The translations under genes were made by a program, and so were the position numbers. 38,498 nt of DNA from Deltaproteobacteria bacterium (GTDB lineage: Bacteria > Myxococcota_A > UBA9160 > SMWR01), in NCBI GenBank assembly GCA_002729515.1, contig PBYF01000053.1, forward strand, positions 1 to 38,498, given 5' to 3'. Each line of letters begins with the position of its first letter. Position 1 is the first letter of the stretch. Below the pieces are notes generated by a model. It made no database searches, was not told the origin of the DNA, and saw nothing but the letters and a program-made list of their open reading frames with translations. This document shows, piece by piece, positions 15,711 through 25,101 of this stretch.

Positions 15711-16163
15711 TCAGGGCTGGCGCCGGCTCCGGGAAACAGCTTCATCGAGCTTCGAGAGGAAGCGCGAACGGTCCTTGCCCGACACGGGTCGCGGACCGCC
15801 GGAGTGAATTCCGGCCTCGCGCAGCTGGGAATGGAGTTCGCGGCTCGCCAACGCTCCCCCGATCGAATCCTCGGTAAACGGGCGCCCGTCCGTCCCGACC
15901 ACCGCCGCACCCACGTCGAGGCAACGCGCGGCGAGCGGAATGTCCGCCGTCACCACGACATCGCCTTCTCCCACCCGCTCGGCGATCCAGTCGTCGGCGG
16001 CGTCGGGCCCCGCTTCGACCACGATCATCTCGACGCCGAAGCCGCTCGGCACATACATCGCCGCGTTGGCAACCAGCGCCACCGGTACCCCGTAGCGAGT
16101 GGCGACGACGTACACCTCGTCCTTCACGGGGCAGGCATCGGCATCCACATAGATCGTGGGCAA
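15711..16163 (-). CDS. UPF0178 (YaiI/YqxD, DUF188) family protein
   Basis: This 150-residue protein opens with TIYVDADACPVKDEVYVVA, the hallmark of the family, and continues with the acidic segments GPDAADDWIAE and DVVVTADIPLAARCL. The fold is PIN/NYN-like and the conserved Asp cluster suggests a metal-dependent nuclease, but the function is not established. I place the start at TTG 16163 because AGGGAG lies eight bases upstream and it gives the usual length; a GTG at 16214 is the alternative. It is the last gene of a minus-strand run after the MoxR and VWA genes. Confidence 0.88.
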   Translation of the reverse strand: MPTIYVDADACPVKDEVYVVATRYGVPVALVANAAMYVPSGFGVEMIVVEAGPDAADDWIAERVGEGDVVVTADIPLAARCLDVGAAVVGTDGRPFTEDSIGGALASRELHSQLREAGIHSGGPRPVSGKDRSRFLSKLDEAVSRSRRQP

Positions 16164-16220
16164 TTCGATTGCTCCCTGCGAAGCGGGGCTTCCGACTCCA
16201 CCCCGCGATTCCACTCACGC

Positions 16221-17432
16221 TCAGTGGCGCGTCTGACCGCCCGGGGTCGAGGGACGTCCACCGACGAGCGCGGTGACGGCCTCCTGGATTCCGTCGAGGC
16301 TGAGCGGGAACATCGGAAACATCGACTGGATCACGCGGGTCGACTGCGTGAGGGGCCAATCGGTCGGCGAGTCGGGGTTCAGCCAGACACAGCGCTCGAA
16401 GTGCTCACGGATCCTCAGCAGCCAGTCGACACCGCGCGTGTCGGCCGCGTAGCGCGGGTTGATGTTGCCGCGTTCCCGCATCAGCTCCGCGGGATGCATC
16501 GCCGCATCCCCCACGAAGAGCACCTTCCAGCGCTCGTCGAGGCGCCGCAGGATATCGCCGGTCGGCACGGCGTCCTTCGCGTACATGTCGGCGGTCGACC
16601 CGACACGTTCGTAGACGCAGTTGTGGAAGTAGTAGGCCTTGAAGTCGCGCAGGCCCCGCTCTTCGTGGAGCGCGGTCAGCAAGCGGCTCACGGGCTCATA
16701 ATAGGGATCCATGGTCCCGCCCACATCCATGAACAAGACGAGGCGCACGTTGTTGCGCTTTTCTGGCCGGTAGACGAGTTCGATCTCGCCCGCGTTCTTG
16801 CACGTTTCGTCCACGCTTTCATCGATATCGAGCTCGTCTTCAGGACCCGAGCGCGTCAGGTGGCGCAACCGCTTGAGCGCCAGTTTCGTATTGCGCAGGT
16901 CGAGGGTGAGATCCGTCCGATAGTCCATGAAGCGCCGGTCCTCGGCCACCTTCATCGCCGACCGGTTCTGCGACCGCCCGCCAACGCGGATGCCGGTCGG
17001 GTGCTCACCGCCGTGGCCAAAGGGCGAGTGGCCCCCCGTCCCGATCCAACGGCCACCGCCGTCGTGCCGCTCGTCCTGTTCCTCGAGGCGCTCGAAGAAC
17101 TGCCGCATGAGCTCGTCCGCATCCAGGTGCTCGAGCGCTTCACGCTGCTCTTCGGTCAGGCCGTCAAAATTCTTTGGGTCATTTAGCCACTCGAGCAGCT
17201 CCTCGCTCACCGAAAGCTCAGCTTCGACGCCGCGGAAGATGCGGGCGAACACCCGGTCGAATGCATCGAAGTAGGTCTCGCTCTTCACCAGGCATGACTT
17301 CGCGAGGTCATAGAACCCGAGCAGGTCGCTGCGATGCAGGCCCTTCTCGAGGCCCGTCATGAAGAGGCGCCACTCCTGCATGGAGACGGGAACACCTTCC
17401 TTGCGCAAGCCGTAGAAGAGATCGAGGAACAT
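16221..17432 (-). CDS. VWA-domain protein, CoxE-like partner of the MoxR ATPase
   Basis: This 403-residue protein has an N-terminal helical region (1-120) rich in charged residues, a glycine-rich linker (about 124-157) and a C-terminal von Willebrand A-like domain (about 225-403). The metal site reads FMDVGGTMDP (Asp236, Thr240), a Gly-substituted MIDAS common to this CoxE-like group. Such proteins work with MoxR-type AAA ATPases, probably as chaperones that insert cofactors or activate enzymes or membrane complexes. The MoxR gene ends 14 bases upstream, so the pair is an operon. The target of this pair is unknown; no obvious metalloenzyme gene is adjacent. The frame extends upstream into the MoxR gene, but ATG 17432 begins the conserved sequence. 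Confidence 0.85.
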   Translation of the reverse strand: MFLDLFYGLRKEGVPVSMQEWRLFMTGLEKGLHRSDLLGFYDLAKSCLVKSETYFDAFDRVFARIFRGVEAELSVSEELLEWLNDPKNFDGLTEEQREALEHLDADELMRQFFERLEEQDERHDGGGRWIGTGGHSPFGHGGEHPTGIRVGGRSQNRSAMKVAEDRRFMDYRTDLTLDLRNTKLALKRLRHLTRSGPEDELDIDESVDETCKNAGEIELVYRPEKRNNVRLVLFMDVGGTMDPYYEPVSRLLTALHEERGLRDFKAYYFHNCVYERVGSTADMYAKDAVPTGDILRRLDERWKVLFVGDAAMHPAELMRERGNINPRYAADTRGVDWLLRIREHFERCVWLNPDSPTDWPLTQSTRVIQSMFPMFPLSLDGIQEAVTALVGGRPSTPGGQTRH

Positions 17433-17446
17433 CGGTACGGTTCCGG

Positions 17447-18346
17447 CTACTGGTTGTACTTCGGCCCGAGCTCGCTCCAGCTGGACGGCAGGTTGCCCCC
17501 GCGTTCCTCGTACTCCTGCACCGCGAGCGTGTCCTGCTCGTTCTTCAGCAACGAGCCCAGGAAGGGAATATGGCTCTCGACCTGATCGGGGGTGATGCCG
17601 GAGCGCAGCAACGCCGCGATCCAATCGATGAGCTCGGAAGTCGAGGGCTTCTTGCGCAACTCGTTCTGTCCACGCAGCCAATAGAACTTCACCAGTACCT
17701 GGTCGAGCAGTGTCGTGTCGAGGTTCGGGTGGTGAACGTCGATGATCTCCTTCATCAGATCGGGCTCCGGAAACTCGATGAAGTGGAATACGCAGCGCCG
17801 CAGGAACGCATCGGGCAGCTCTTTTTCGTTGTTCGACGTGATGATCACGACCGGGCGTTCGCGGGCGACGATTTCGTCGTTCGTCTCCATGATGGTGAAA
17901 CGCATCTCGTCGAGTTCGCGCAGGATGTCGTTGGGAAACTCGAGATCGGCTTTGTCGATCTCGTCGATCAACAGCACGTGGCGGTTCTCGGCAGCAAAAA
18001 CACGGCCGAGCGGCCCCAGCTTGATGTAGCTGCGGATGTCGCCCACGTTGCCCTCACCAAAGCGAGCATCATTCAGGCGCTGGAGGGTGTCATAGACGTA
18101 GAGGCCCTCCGTTGCCTTCGACGTGGACTTGATATGCCACGACTCGATCGGGAGCCCGACACCCTCGGACACATGCCTTGCCAGCAGGGTCTTGCCCGTG
18201 CCGGGCTCGCCCTTGATCAGCAGCGGGCGTTCGAGCGCAATGGCGCAATTGACCGCCTCGATGAGGGGTCGTGAGACGATGTAGCCCTCCGTCCCGGTAA
18301 ACTGATAGAACTCACTCGCTGCGTTGGGGGGTGCAGGGCTTTTCAC
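17447..18346 (-). CDS. MoxR-family AAA+ ATPase
   Basis: This 299-residue AAA+ protein has Walker A GEPGTGKT (46-53), Walker B HVLLIDEID (123-131), sensor 1 in VVIITSNNEKELPDAFLRRC and the arginine-finger region that follows. It lacks any membrane or DNA-binding part and matches MoxR-type ATPases that cooperate with VWA proteins. The start is GTG 18346, with GAGGGAG seven bases upstream; the longer frame above it has no conserved text. It heads the minus-strand set MoxR, VWA, UPF0178. Confidence 0.92.
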   Translation of the reverse strand: MKSPAPPNAASEFYQFTGTEGYIVSRPLIEAVNCAIALERPLLIKGEPGTGKTLLARHVSEGVGLPIESWHIKSTSKATEGLYVYDTLQRLNDARFGEGNVGDIRSYIKLGPLGRVFAAENRHVLLIDEIDKADLEFPNDILRELDEMRFTIMETNDEIVARERPVVIITSNNEKELPDAFLRRCVFHFIEFPEPDLMKEIIDVHHPNLDTTLLDQVLVKFYWLRGQNELRKKPSTSELIDWIAALLRSGITPDQVESHIPFLGSLLKNEQDTLAVQEYEERGGNLPSSWSELGPKYNQ

Positions 18347-19066
18347 GTGGGTGCTCCCTCGGGTCCGGTTTCTACTGGGTCCGGGAGCATAGGGCTTTCT
18401 AGCTGCAGAGCCTCCCCTCAGGAACGGAAACGGCTCGCAGTCGCAGCGCAAGCACCCGACGTTGCGCTTCCGGTGCTCGACTACGAGCGCGGCGAGCCCG
18501 GGGGCCATGCCGCGTGCGCGGCAGGCGATGCTCCGGAACGGGATCGGGCCTCCCTGGGAACGAGCGCGGTGACGAGCTTCGCCGAGAGCACGGCCGGGAT
18601 CGAGGAGGGCTCGCGCTCGCAAGCGTCGGCCTCTGCCTCACCACTCACGCGGGCAGGTCAGGCAAACCAATCGAGAGCTGGCTGGACTGGAACGAACCCG
18701 CGTCATCGTGATAACTCGAATCGAGCCGGGTGCTATTGCCGTGTCGCCTGCCCACGCGATACACGGTTGCGTCCGGGGCTGGTCAGTCGAAACGAGAGGT
18801 CCCTGCTCTTCGCGATGAGCGGCCTCCCAACAGGAGAGCCGGCTCCTGTCCCATCTTGAATGGCCGCGGCGGCATTTCAAGATGGTTCGTGTCGATCGGC
18901 ACATCTGGGTTCGAGAAAAAGCGCCCCTGCGAACCACTCGAACCGAGGCATCGAATCGAGCCGTCTTGCTCGACTTCCCTCAGCCAAACCGCACACGTTG
19001 AATCTCTCGTCCTGCTCTGGTTACATCGATTGGGATCACGATCGCTCTGGAAAAAGGGTTTCGACG
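18347..19066. other. 720-base gap without a supported gene
   Basis: This stretch separates the divergent MoxR and kinase-like genes and should hold both promoters. Several open frames cross it on both strands, but none has a ribosome site, a recognisable motif or protein-like composition. The base composition falls noticeably after about 18700 towards the kinase gene. I see no repeat, tRNA or clear terminator. Confidence 0.5.
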
Positions 19067-20449
19067 ATGAGTCTGTCTCCGGGCACCTGCCTTGGTCATT
19101 TCGAAATCATTACCCGTATCGGCTCCGGGAGACTCGGCGAGGTTTATCGCGCGCAGGATACCGCGTTGGACCGTGTGGTGGCGATCAAGATTCTGCCAGA
19201 GGGCGCGGCACTCGATGCGGAATGGCTTGTTTCGCTCGAGCAGAAAGTACGGACGTTGGCTTCGCTGAGTCACCCGAATGTGGGAGTCCTTTACAGCCTG
19301 GAGGAGGAGGACGGCCTTCGGTTTCTGGTTCTCGAATTCGTCGTTGGGATGACCCTCGCCGATAGCGTCAAGGTAGATCCGCTTTCGATCAAGAGAGCAC
19401 TCATCCTATTCATTCACGTTGCAAGGGCGCTGGTGGCAGCTCATGAAAATCACATCATTCACGGCAACCTGAAGCCGGCCAACATCAAAATCGCAGCGGC
19501 AGGAGAATCCAAGGTTCTTGACTTCGGCCTGGCAGAGTCCATCGAAACGCTTCGGGCGAGTGCCTCCACCGCGGCAGAATCCGATGGAACCCATACCTGT
19601 GTGAGTCCGGAACAAGCCCAAGGACAGAAAGCTGATGAGCGATCCGATATTTGGGCCTTTGGATGTTGCCTGTATGAGGCGCTCACCGGAACTGCGCCAT
19701 TCGGTGGGGAGACGGACTCCGATCCGACTTCCGGAAATCTGGAACAGGATCCAAACTGGGATCTCCTCCCCAGCATTCTTCCCGAAGCAGTGGGTGAACT
19801 CATTCGAAGCTGTCTGGAAAGTGAACCCGGAAACCGCTTCGGTAGCGCAAGCGAAATGATCCCGCTCCTTGAACAAGCCCAAGAAGCTCTGAAGCAGCAT
19901 CCAGAACCCGTCCTGCCAAAACAAAAACTTTCAGTCGTCGCCTCGCTACCCATCGTTGCGAGTATTCTCATCGTAGTTGTCGGTTTCGGCAGTGCCTTCT
20001 GGCTCGACAGAGCGACTCAGCCCTCACACGAGTCCACACGCGATACAGACGCAGTTTCCATCAGGTCTCTGGCGGTCCTTCCGCTCGAGGCTCTGTCCGA
20101 GAGCAGGAACCAGGAGATATTTGCGGATCGAATGACAGATGCCCTGGCGTCAGAACTGTCCAGGATTTCGTCGCTGACCATCAAATCGCTCGATTCGACC
20201 ACCTCGTATCCCGGCACCGCCAAGACGATCCGACAGATTTCCGAGGAACTTGGCGTAGACGCCGTCGTTACCGGTTCCATATTCCAGAAAGAGGATGAAG
20301 TACGAATCGAACTGGTACTCGTCGACGGAAGAACCGGAAGCGAGCTGTGGATGCACAGCTATACGAGCCCAGTTGAAGGCAGCGTTGACCTGCAGAGCGA
20401 GATTGCCTTCGCAATAGCCAGCGAGACCAGATCGGCCATCACCCCGTAG
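19067..20449 (+). CDS. Membrane-anchored Ser/Thr kinase-like protein with altered catalytic residues, plus FlgO/TolB-N-like domain
   Basis: This 460-residue protein has a PknB-type kinase fold (11-275): glycine loop IGSGRLGEVY (18-27), Lys41 in VAIK, DFG at 152-154 and SPEQ at 180-183. The catalytic loop reads HGNLKPAN (132-139), so the catalytic Asp of HRD is Asn134. The C-helix Glu that should pair with Lys41 appears to be Lys60. It is probably a pseudokinase or very weak kinase. A membrane helix follows (about 287-312), then an extracytoplasmic domain (332-460) with SLAVLPLEALSESRNQEIFA and GVDAVVTGSIF, as in kinases that carry FlgO/TolB-N-like domains. Relatives continue into TPR repeats; this one stops at AITP. 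Codons are less GC-rich than in the flanking genes. Confidence 0.85.
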   Translation: MSLSPGTCLGHFEIITRIGSGRLGEVYRAQDTALDRVVAIKILPEGAALDAEWLVSLEQKVRTLASLSHPNVGVLYSLEEEDGLRFLVLEFVVGMTLADSVKVDPLSIKRALILFIHVARALVAAHENHIIHGNLKPANIKIAAAGESKVLDFGLAESIETLRASASTAAESDGTHTCVSPEQAQGQKADERSDIWAFGCCLYEALTGTAPFGGETDSDPTSGNLEQDPNWDLLPSILPEAVGELIRSCLESEPGNRFGSASEMIPLLEQAQEALKQHPEPVLPKQKLSVVASLPIVASILIVVVGFGSAFWLDRATQPSHESTRDTDAVSIRSLAVLPLEALSESRNQEIFADRMTDALASELSRISSLTIKSLDSTTSYPGTAKTIRQISEELGVDAVVTGSIFQKEDEVRIELVLVDGRTGSELWMHSYTSPVEGSVDLQSEIAFAIASETRSAITP

Positions 20450-20605
20450 CGTAAAGAAAGTCAGCCTGGCGGTGCGTCTCCACCCGTCCAGGAAAAACGC
20501 GGGACCCTACTCGATCGCCGAGAGCCAGAGGCGCCCGACGGCCGCTGCTGCTGATCGCGCTGCAGGCCGACGGCGCGGAGCCAGCGGACGGGCGGGCCTT
20601 CTGCT

Positions 20606-23263
20606 TCAGTCCCTTGCCGTCACGAAACCGAGCGAGTCGCATTGGTCCAAATCCACCAGGGCTGAAAAGTCCTCCCAATCCGCAGTCCCCAGCCCGGGCG
20701 AATATCGAATGAAAGAGGACCCATACCAGCCGTTTGTTTCTATCATCGCCTGATTCAGATCTTCTCGGCCCTCTACACTTCGCCCATCGAATTCATGGGC
20801 CAGTACATAGTAGGCGGTAATGAGAGCTTCGTCCTCGATAGAAATCCATCCCTCATAGGTTACCACCCGTGCCCCATCCTCGATGCTGCTGGCGATGGCA
20901 TCCATTTCATAGCGTTTGAAAAATCCATCTTTTGGGATGTCGGTTCGCTCTTCCACATAATAACCCTCATCGGGGCTGTAGAGATAACGCTCCCATGGCA
21001 AACCGGACTGATTGTTCCGAGTCTTCTGAATCGCCCCGTCCCCCAGCTCTGCGAGCCTCGGAGCCAACAGATATGCGGCATTCGCCGCGCCAAACTCTGT
21101 GTAGACATCGGACTCGATTCCCGTGCCGCGAGAGAAGTTTCTGTCGGAGGACCGTGCGACCAACAATCGCGCGCCGAATCCCCGGTAGGTCTGAAGTTTA
21201 TGAAGGTCTTCCCCGTGAACCAAACCCCAGCCTGTGGGTGGTTCGTAGGGCACATTTTCATTGTCCGTATGGGGCGGATGGACCACCTCCGCCGTGACCC
21301 GCAGGCATCGGAATTGCCCGCAGTCTGCCTCCGCGGACTCCATGCGAACGACGATCGATGCGTCATCCTTCAACGCCTGAGCCAGCATGGCATTTCGTTC
21401 CGAAGCGGGCTCCGGCGTGTCGTTTTCGTCGTGATCCTGAGAGTCGTAGCCCTCATGACTATTGTGTCCTGTCGGGCCACCCAGATAGCTGTCTCCGTAT
21501 TCAGTCAGGTAGTGGCGATATGTAGGACCGTGACCCGTGTTGGGAAGATAGGTGGTGCGAATTCGCCAGCTTTCGTCGGGTTTGAGTGCGTCGGTCTGCA
21601 ACATGTAGGAGTTAGAACCCATGGGGTAGTGAAAGTCGTGGGTACTACTGCGTGCCATAATCAGAGGCCGGTCGGAATGGGGCACCCGCATGAATTGCTG
21701 AGGTTCGAAATACGAGAGGATCGCCATCGGAGTCTCATCGTTGCGAGCAGCCTGGACGGCCTTCAGCAAGCTGGCATTGCCGAGGTTGGTGAGATTCTGT
21801 GCGTAAAAATGGCGGACCTCATCCTTGTCTTCCCATTGACTTGGAGTTGTTTTTTCAGTGCCGCAGATGCCCAGATCGCTCAATGCACGCTCGTAAAAAC
21901 CCCACTCTGAACTCATATCCCAGATATCGAAAGCATTGGGGCTCACAACACCGGCTTCCAGCTCCTCGACGCCGTTCAGCATGTCGGAGAGATACAAGGC
22001 TGCAGCCCCGGATTTGGACGCACCCACAATCAGGCCTCGGGCCGGTCCGTCCCAGCTTTGGCTTTGATTCGCTTTATGCCAGAGCGCTCTTCCTGCGTAC
22101 AACGTGGTCAAGAGGGCCTTGGATGTCGCTGCCTGCACGTGCACCCGATAGTCTTCGGGCTCCAGTTCCTCATTGCGAGATATCCTGGAGAACAAGAGAC
22201 TGGAGCTGTGTGCGATGGAATATTTTCCGCTGGGCCAACCCCATTCGCCCTCTCCGAACTGTCTCGCGTCCAGTCCAACCAGCTCACCATTCTCATGAGA
22301 AACACCCTGCATATCTGTGTTCCAATCCTTTGGACTCACAGAGCCGTTGACCACGACGGCCACCTTCCCGCCATCCCGAATGAAATCACTCGCCATCTCC
22401 CGGTATACATCGTCGTAGGCTGAGGTCACGAATGAATTGGAGACGCCCAGAAAAAACGTTGGGTGTTCGGATCCCTCACCTTGAAACAACCAGGTATCCC
22501 TTCTACACAGAGATACATCGCCTTTCTGGGCGAGGGGTTCGCACACGCCTCTCAGGAAGAAGCGTACCTGTAGCGTTTGTTGGATGGTTGTTGCCTTTCC
22601 GGTCAGGATGTCTTCGAGGTGTACCCGTTCCGGTGGATTGCCTTCCTGATTCTTCACGGTTGCCAGATACTTCGTCGTCCGTCTGTTCTCCTCGGCATGG
22701 GTGTTCTCGATACCGGGTGACAGTTGGAGCGTTTCGCCTTTGTGATCGTAGGCCTCTATGGTGTATCGATTGTTCGGAATGGCGATATGTCCGAAATTGC
22801 GGACGTCCTGCCAGGGCCAGGTGGTGTAGGCACCGGTCTGGAGGAGTCCGGAGACAATCAGCACACCGCTGTCATGAACGGAGAAAACAGCGAGGGGACG
22901 AAAGGCCATGCCATAGGGTTCGTCTGCTGTACAGGGTGCCGGCTCTTCATCGCCCGGCATCTGAAGGTACAGGTCGAGTGAGGCGATGGCCTCCCGATCC
23001 CAGAGTGCCGAAGGACCCAAGTCTTGGGGGTCCGCTTGCCAATCGGGATTATCGGAGAGGCAATGCGGCGGGTTGGTTTTTGCGGACTGCTCGTATTTTC
23101 CTTCCAGTATCAATTCGATTCCTACCGCCGGACCCGTGCCTCCGCTCTGGAAATTTTCGCCCCCACTCGCCCTCCCGGCGAGCGGCTTGCCGCAGACAAG
23201 AGCGGCCGCAAAGAGCAAGGCTGTGAACGCCGACGAGAATCGGAATCCTTTTTGAATGAGCAT
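20606..23263 (-). CDS. Large secreted alpha/beta hydrolase with GASKSG nucleophile motif (PhoPQ-regulated PqaA-like)
   Basis: This 885-residue protein begins with a signal peptide (hydrophobic stretch about 12-30 ending near GRASGG). The centre holds GLIVGASKSGAAALYLSD with likely nucleophile Ser416, followed by EAGVVSPNAFDIWDM. The GxSKxG elbow and the text after it resemble the PhoPQ-activated pathogenicity-related (PqaA) family and similar secreted hydrolases. Later segments YLPNTGHGPTYRHYL could supply the His. At 885 residues it is about twice the usual length, with extra N-terminal beta-rich and C-terminal domains I cannot name. ATG 23263 gives the signal peptide. It is convergent with the kinase-like gene and shares its lower GC. 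Substrate unknown. Confidence 0.72.
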   Translation of the reverse strand: MLIQKGFRFSSAFTALLFAAALVCGKPLAGRASGGENFQSGGTGPAVGIELILEGKYEQSAKTNPPHCLSDNPDWQADPQDLGPSALWDREAIASLDLYLQMPGDEEPAPCTADEPYGMAFRPLAVFSVHDSGVLIVSGLLQTGAYTTWPWQDVRNFGHIAIPNNRYTIEAYDHKGETLQLSPGIENTHAEENRRTTKYLATVKNQEGNPPERVHLEDILTGKATTIQQTLQVRFFLRGVCEPLAQKGDVSLCRRDTWLFQGEGSEHPTFFLGVSNSFVTSAYDDVYREMASDFIRDGGKVAVVVNGSVSPKDWNTDMQGVSHENGELVGLDARQFGEGEWGWPSGKYSIAHSSSLLFSRISRNEELEPEDYRVHVQAATSKALLTTLYAGRALWHKANQSQSWDGPARGLIVGASKSGAAALYLSDMLNGVEELEAGVVSPNAFDIWDMSSEWGFYERALSDLGICGTEKTTPSQWEDKDEVRHFYAQNLTNLGNASLLKAVQAARNDETPMAILSYFEPQQFMRVPHSDRPLIMARSSTHDFHYPMGSNSYMLQTDALKPDESWRIRTTYLPNTGHGPTYRHYLTEYGDSYLGGPTGHNSHEGYDSQDHDENDTPEPASERNAMLAQALKDDASIVVRMESAEADCGQFRCLRVTAEVVHPPHTDNENVPYEPPTGWGLVHGEDLHKLQTYRGFGARLLVARSSDRNFSRGTGIESDVYTEFGAANAAYLLAPRLAELGDGAIQKTRNNQSGLPWERYLYSPDEGYYVEERTDIPKDGFFKRYEMDAIASSIEDGARVVTYEGWISIEDEALITAYYVLAHEFDGRSVEGREDLNQAMIETNGWYGSSFIRYSPGLGTADWEDFSALVDLDQCDSLGFVTARD

Positions 23264-23579
23264 ATGCTTTTTCCAATCCGCTCGATGAAAGAGCGATGGA
23301 GAACCACGACGATCTTCCGCGCTACACACCAGTCCTACTGGGTTTAACCCGGCCGTTCTCAATGGGTTGCGGGGAGGTCTCCATGAATTGGATCTCCTGG
23401 CGATTGCATTAGGTTGTCTAACAGCGCAAAACGCCTGCTTTTGATCACCTCAACAGGCCGGCGACCACCCCCACCTCCCTCCGAAAGGGGATGCCGTGCC
23501 CGCTCGAGTTCCTCGGGGCTGTAGTAGTTCTCGAGCCGCACTCAATCCGGGCACGGCACCCGGGACTTCGAACACCGGG
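23264..23579. other. 316-base gap with a possible short remnant frame
   Basis: The gap between two minus-strand secreted-protein genes contains a 60-codon minus-strand frame (23359-23541, GTG start) reading RLENYYSPEELERARHPLSE and later VEVIKSRRFALLDNLMQS. The text looks protein-like but has no ribosome site and I recognise no family. It may be a gene remnant. The promoter of the hydrolase gene should also lie here. Confidence 0.3.
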
Positions 23580-25019
23580 TCAGAAACCGGCCCCTGCGTC
23601 GTCGAACGGCAACACGCAGCTGCCCTGGATCCATCGACACACCCCATTGGCAGGACCCGGCCACCCCGGGCACTGACCGCCGGTCGGCAAAGAGCACGTG
23701 AATGTGCACGGACGGCCGTTGGGGTTCGCGTTGCAACTATTCCCGTTCTGCACGCAATTGTTCTTGACCGACTCCGCGATGCAGATACCGGGACAAGGGT
23801 TGATGGCAGGCGGTGTGCAGGTACACCGGGCGCCGCACGTCACATCGGATCGCAGGCTCAGTGGGCCTTCGATCTCACTCATCAGCCCGGAACTCGTCGA
23901 AGGCGATCCCGCAGTATCGATTGCCACGGGACGACCTATGGTGGGCCGAATGACACCAGGCCCGGAAACCTTTCCGTCATACCGAATATCGTCTCCCACG
24001 GTCGACCATGTGACGGTTCCCATAATGTGAACAGAACTCTTCAGTTCAAACCCCGTGAGCAGGAACCCCGGGAGGAGTTCGGCCTCGTGAGTAGCTTCGA
24101 AACGGACACCCTTCGCGTTGATTTCGGCAACGATCCATTCGCCGTTCTCCGGCGCGGCGGCGCTTCCGCCAACCGAGGCCGCGAAGATCCCGACACCCGC
24201 GACACGCAGTGAGTCGCCTGGCTCGACGTGGACCATGATGCCCTCGAAGGGAGCATCCTCGCTGCCGTCACCGCCAAAGACCGGGGTCTTCATCTGGAAC
24301 TCCCACTCGCCGCCTCCCCAGGACACACTGTCGACTGAGACATTGGCCATGGAGACCCCAGGGCACCCCGAACGCGGGCAGGCCCACTCGAGCGGGCGGT
24401 TGCGAAAGCGCAACAACTCGCGGCCAACGGGAGCGTGCTCCACCTCGGTATCGATGACCTCGTAGACGTAGACGTCGTAGAAGACGCCGTCCCGAGCCAC
24501 GACGATCGTTTCGCCCTGGGTCTTTTTCTTCTCGAGGGTCTTCGTCTCGGTATCGAACTCGAAATGCCAGTCCGCACCGGTGTCCGGGTCCCAGTTGTGC
24601 CAGTCGACGGTCTTCCACTCGCCCACCTTCCGGCCCTCGGTGTACTGCTCCTTGGAGCGCCGATTGCGGCCACGCGGGAAGAAACAGCCGCCGACGGTAT
24701 GAGATTCACCGGTTTCCTTGTCGACGTAGACGACGTGGAAACGGTTGGCGGGCTTCGCCAGACAGTAGGTGACGACCTTGTTGCCACCGGCATCCGTCTG
24801 GTCAACGTTGGGAAAATGCCAGTCCCGATTTCCATCACCGTCGACGTCGCCGTTAAGTACGGCTCCATCCCCGGGTTGGGGCGGGCAGTGAATGGTGCCG
24901 TTGCCTTGCCCGGCAACGGAGGGGGTCGACGCGATCAGCGCCGAAACGGCCCACAGGGTGAAAATCAGCCCCGCTCGCCTCGAGGAGGTCGCGGGATTCG
25001 CTTGCATCGAACTCGCCAT
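23580..25019 (-). CDS. Secreted cysteine-rich protein of unknown function
   Basis: This 479-residue protein has a signal peptide (about 1-37, cleavage near SVAG). Mature residues begin with HCPPQPGDGAVLNGDVDGDG, a short calcium-loop-like motif, followed by beta-rich sequence without recognised domains. The last 100 residues hold about fourteen cysteines in a compact region (CGARCTCTPP, CPGICIAESVKNNC and similar), suggesting disulfide-bonded secretion. AGGGAGA precedes the ATG. Upstream lies a near-consensus promoter with two palindromic operators, so expression is probably tightly repressed or induced. I do not recognise the family. Confidence 0.75.
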   Translation of the reverse strand: MASSMQANPATSSRRAGLIFTLWAVSALIASTPSVAGQGNGTIHCPPQPGDGAVLNGDVDGDGNRDWHFPNVDQTDAGGNKVVTYCLAKPANRFHVVYVDKETGESHTVGGCFFPRGRNRRSKEQYTEGRKVGEWKTVDWHNWDPDTGADWHFEFDTETKTLEKKKTQGETIVVARDGVFYDVYVYEVIDTEVEHAPVGRELLRFRNRPLEWACPRSGCPGVSMANVSVDSVSWGGGEWEFQMKTPVFGGDGSEDAPFEGIMVHVEPGDSLRVAGVGIFAASVGGSAAAPENGEWIVAEINAKGVRFEATHEAELLPGFLLTGFELKSSVHIMGTVTWSTVGDDIRYDGKVSGPGVIRPTIGRPVAIDTAGSPSTSSGLMSEIEGPLSLRSDVTCGARCTCTPPAINPCPGICIAESVKNNCVQNGNSCNANPNGRPCTFTCSLPTGGQCPGWPGPANGVCRWIQGSCVLPFDDAGAGF

Positions 25020-25073
25020 CGGGTTCTCCCTCTCGTCCCCCCCGGGGCCAAACTAACCGGAGAGGTGACCGGC

Positions 25074-25090
25074 GTGGGAAGAATTCCCAC
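25074..25090. promoter_or_regulatory. Palindromic operator copy 1
   Basis: GTGGGAAGAATTCCCAC is a perfect inverted repeat of 7-base arms around GAA. It lies just downstream of the predicted transcription start (about 25095, minus strand), where a bound repressor would block the polymerase. It matches copy 2 at 25109 in arm sequence and spacing. Confidence 0.75.
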
Positions 25091-25101
25091 GTACAAGGCT
25101 T

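Noticed and set aside
15804..17186. A 460-codon plus-strand open frame
   Set aside because: It is antisense to the UPF0178 and VWA genes, both of which carry family motifs, and its own text has no motif.
16221..17432. Loss of the metal site in the VWA domain (DVGGT)
   Set aside because: A Gly-substituted MIDAS is, as far as I recall, common in this CoxE-like group, so I did not count it as a defect.
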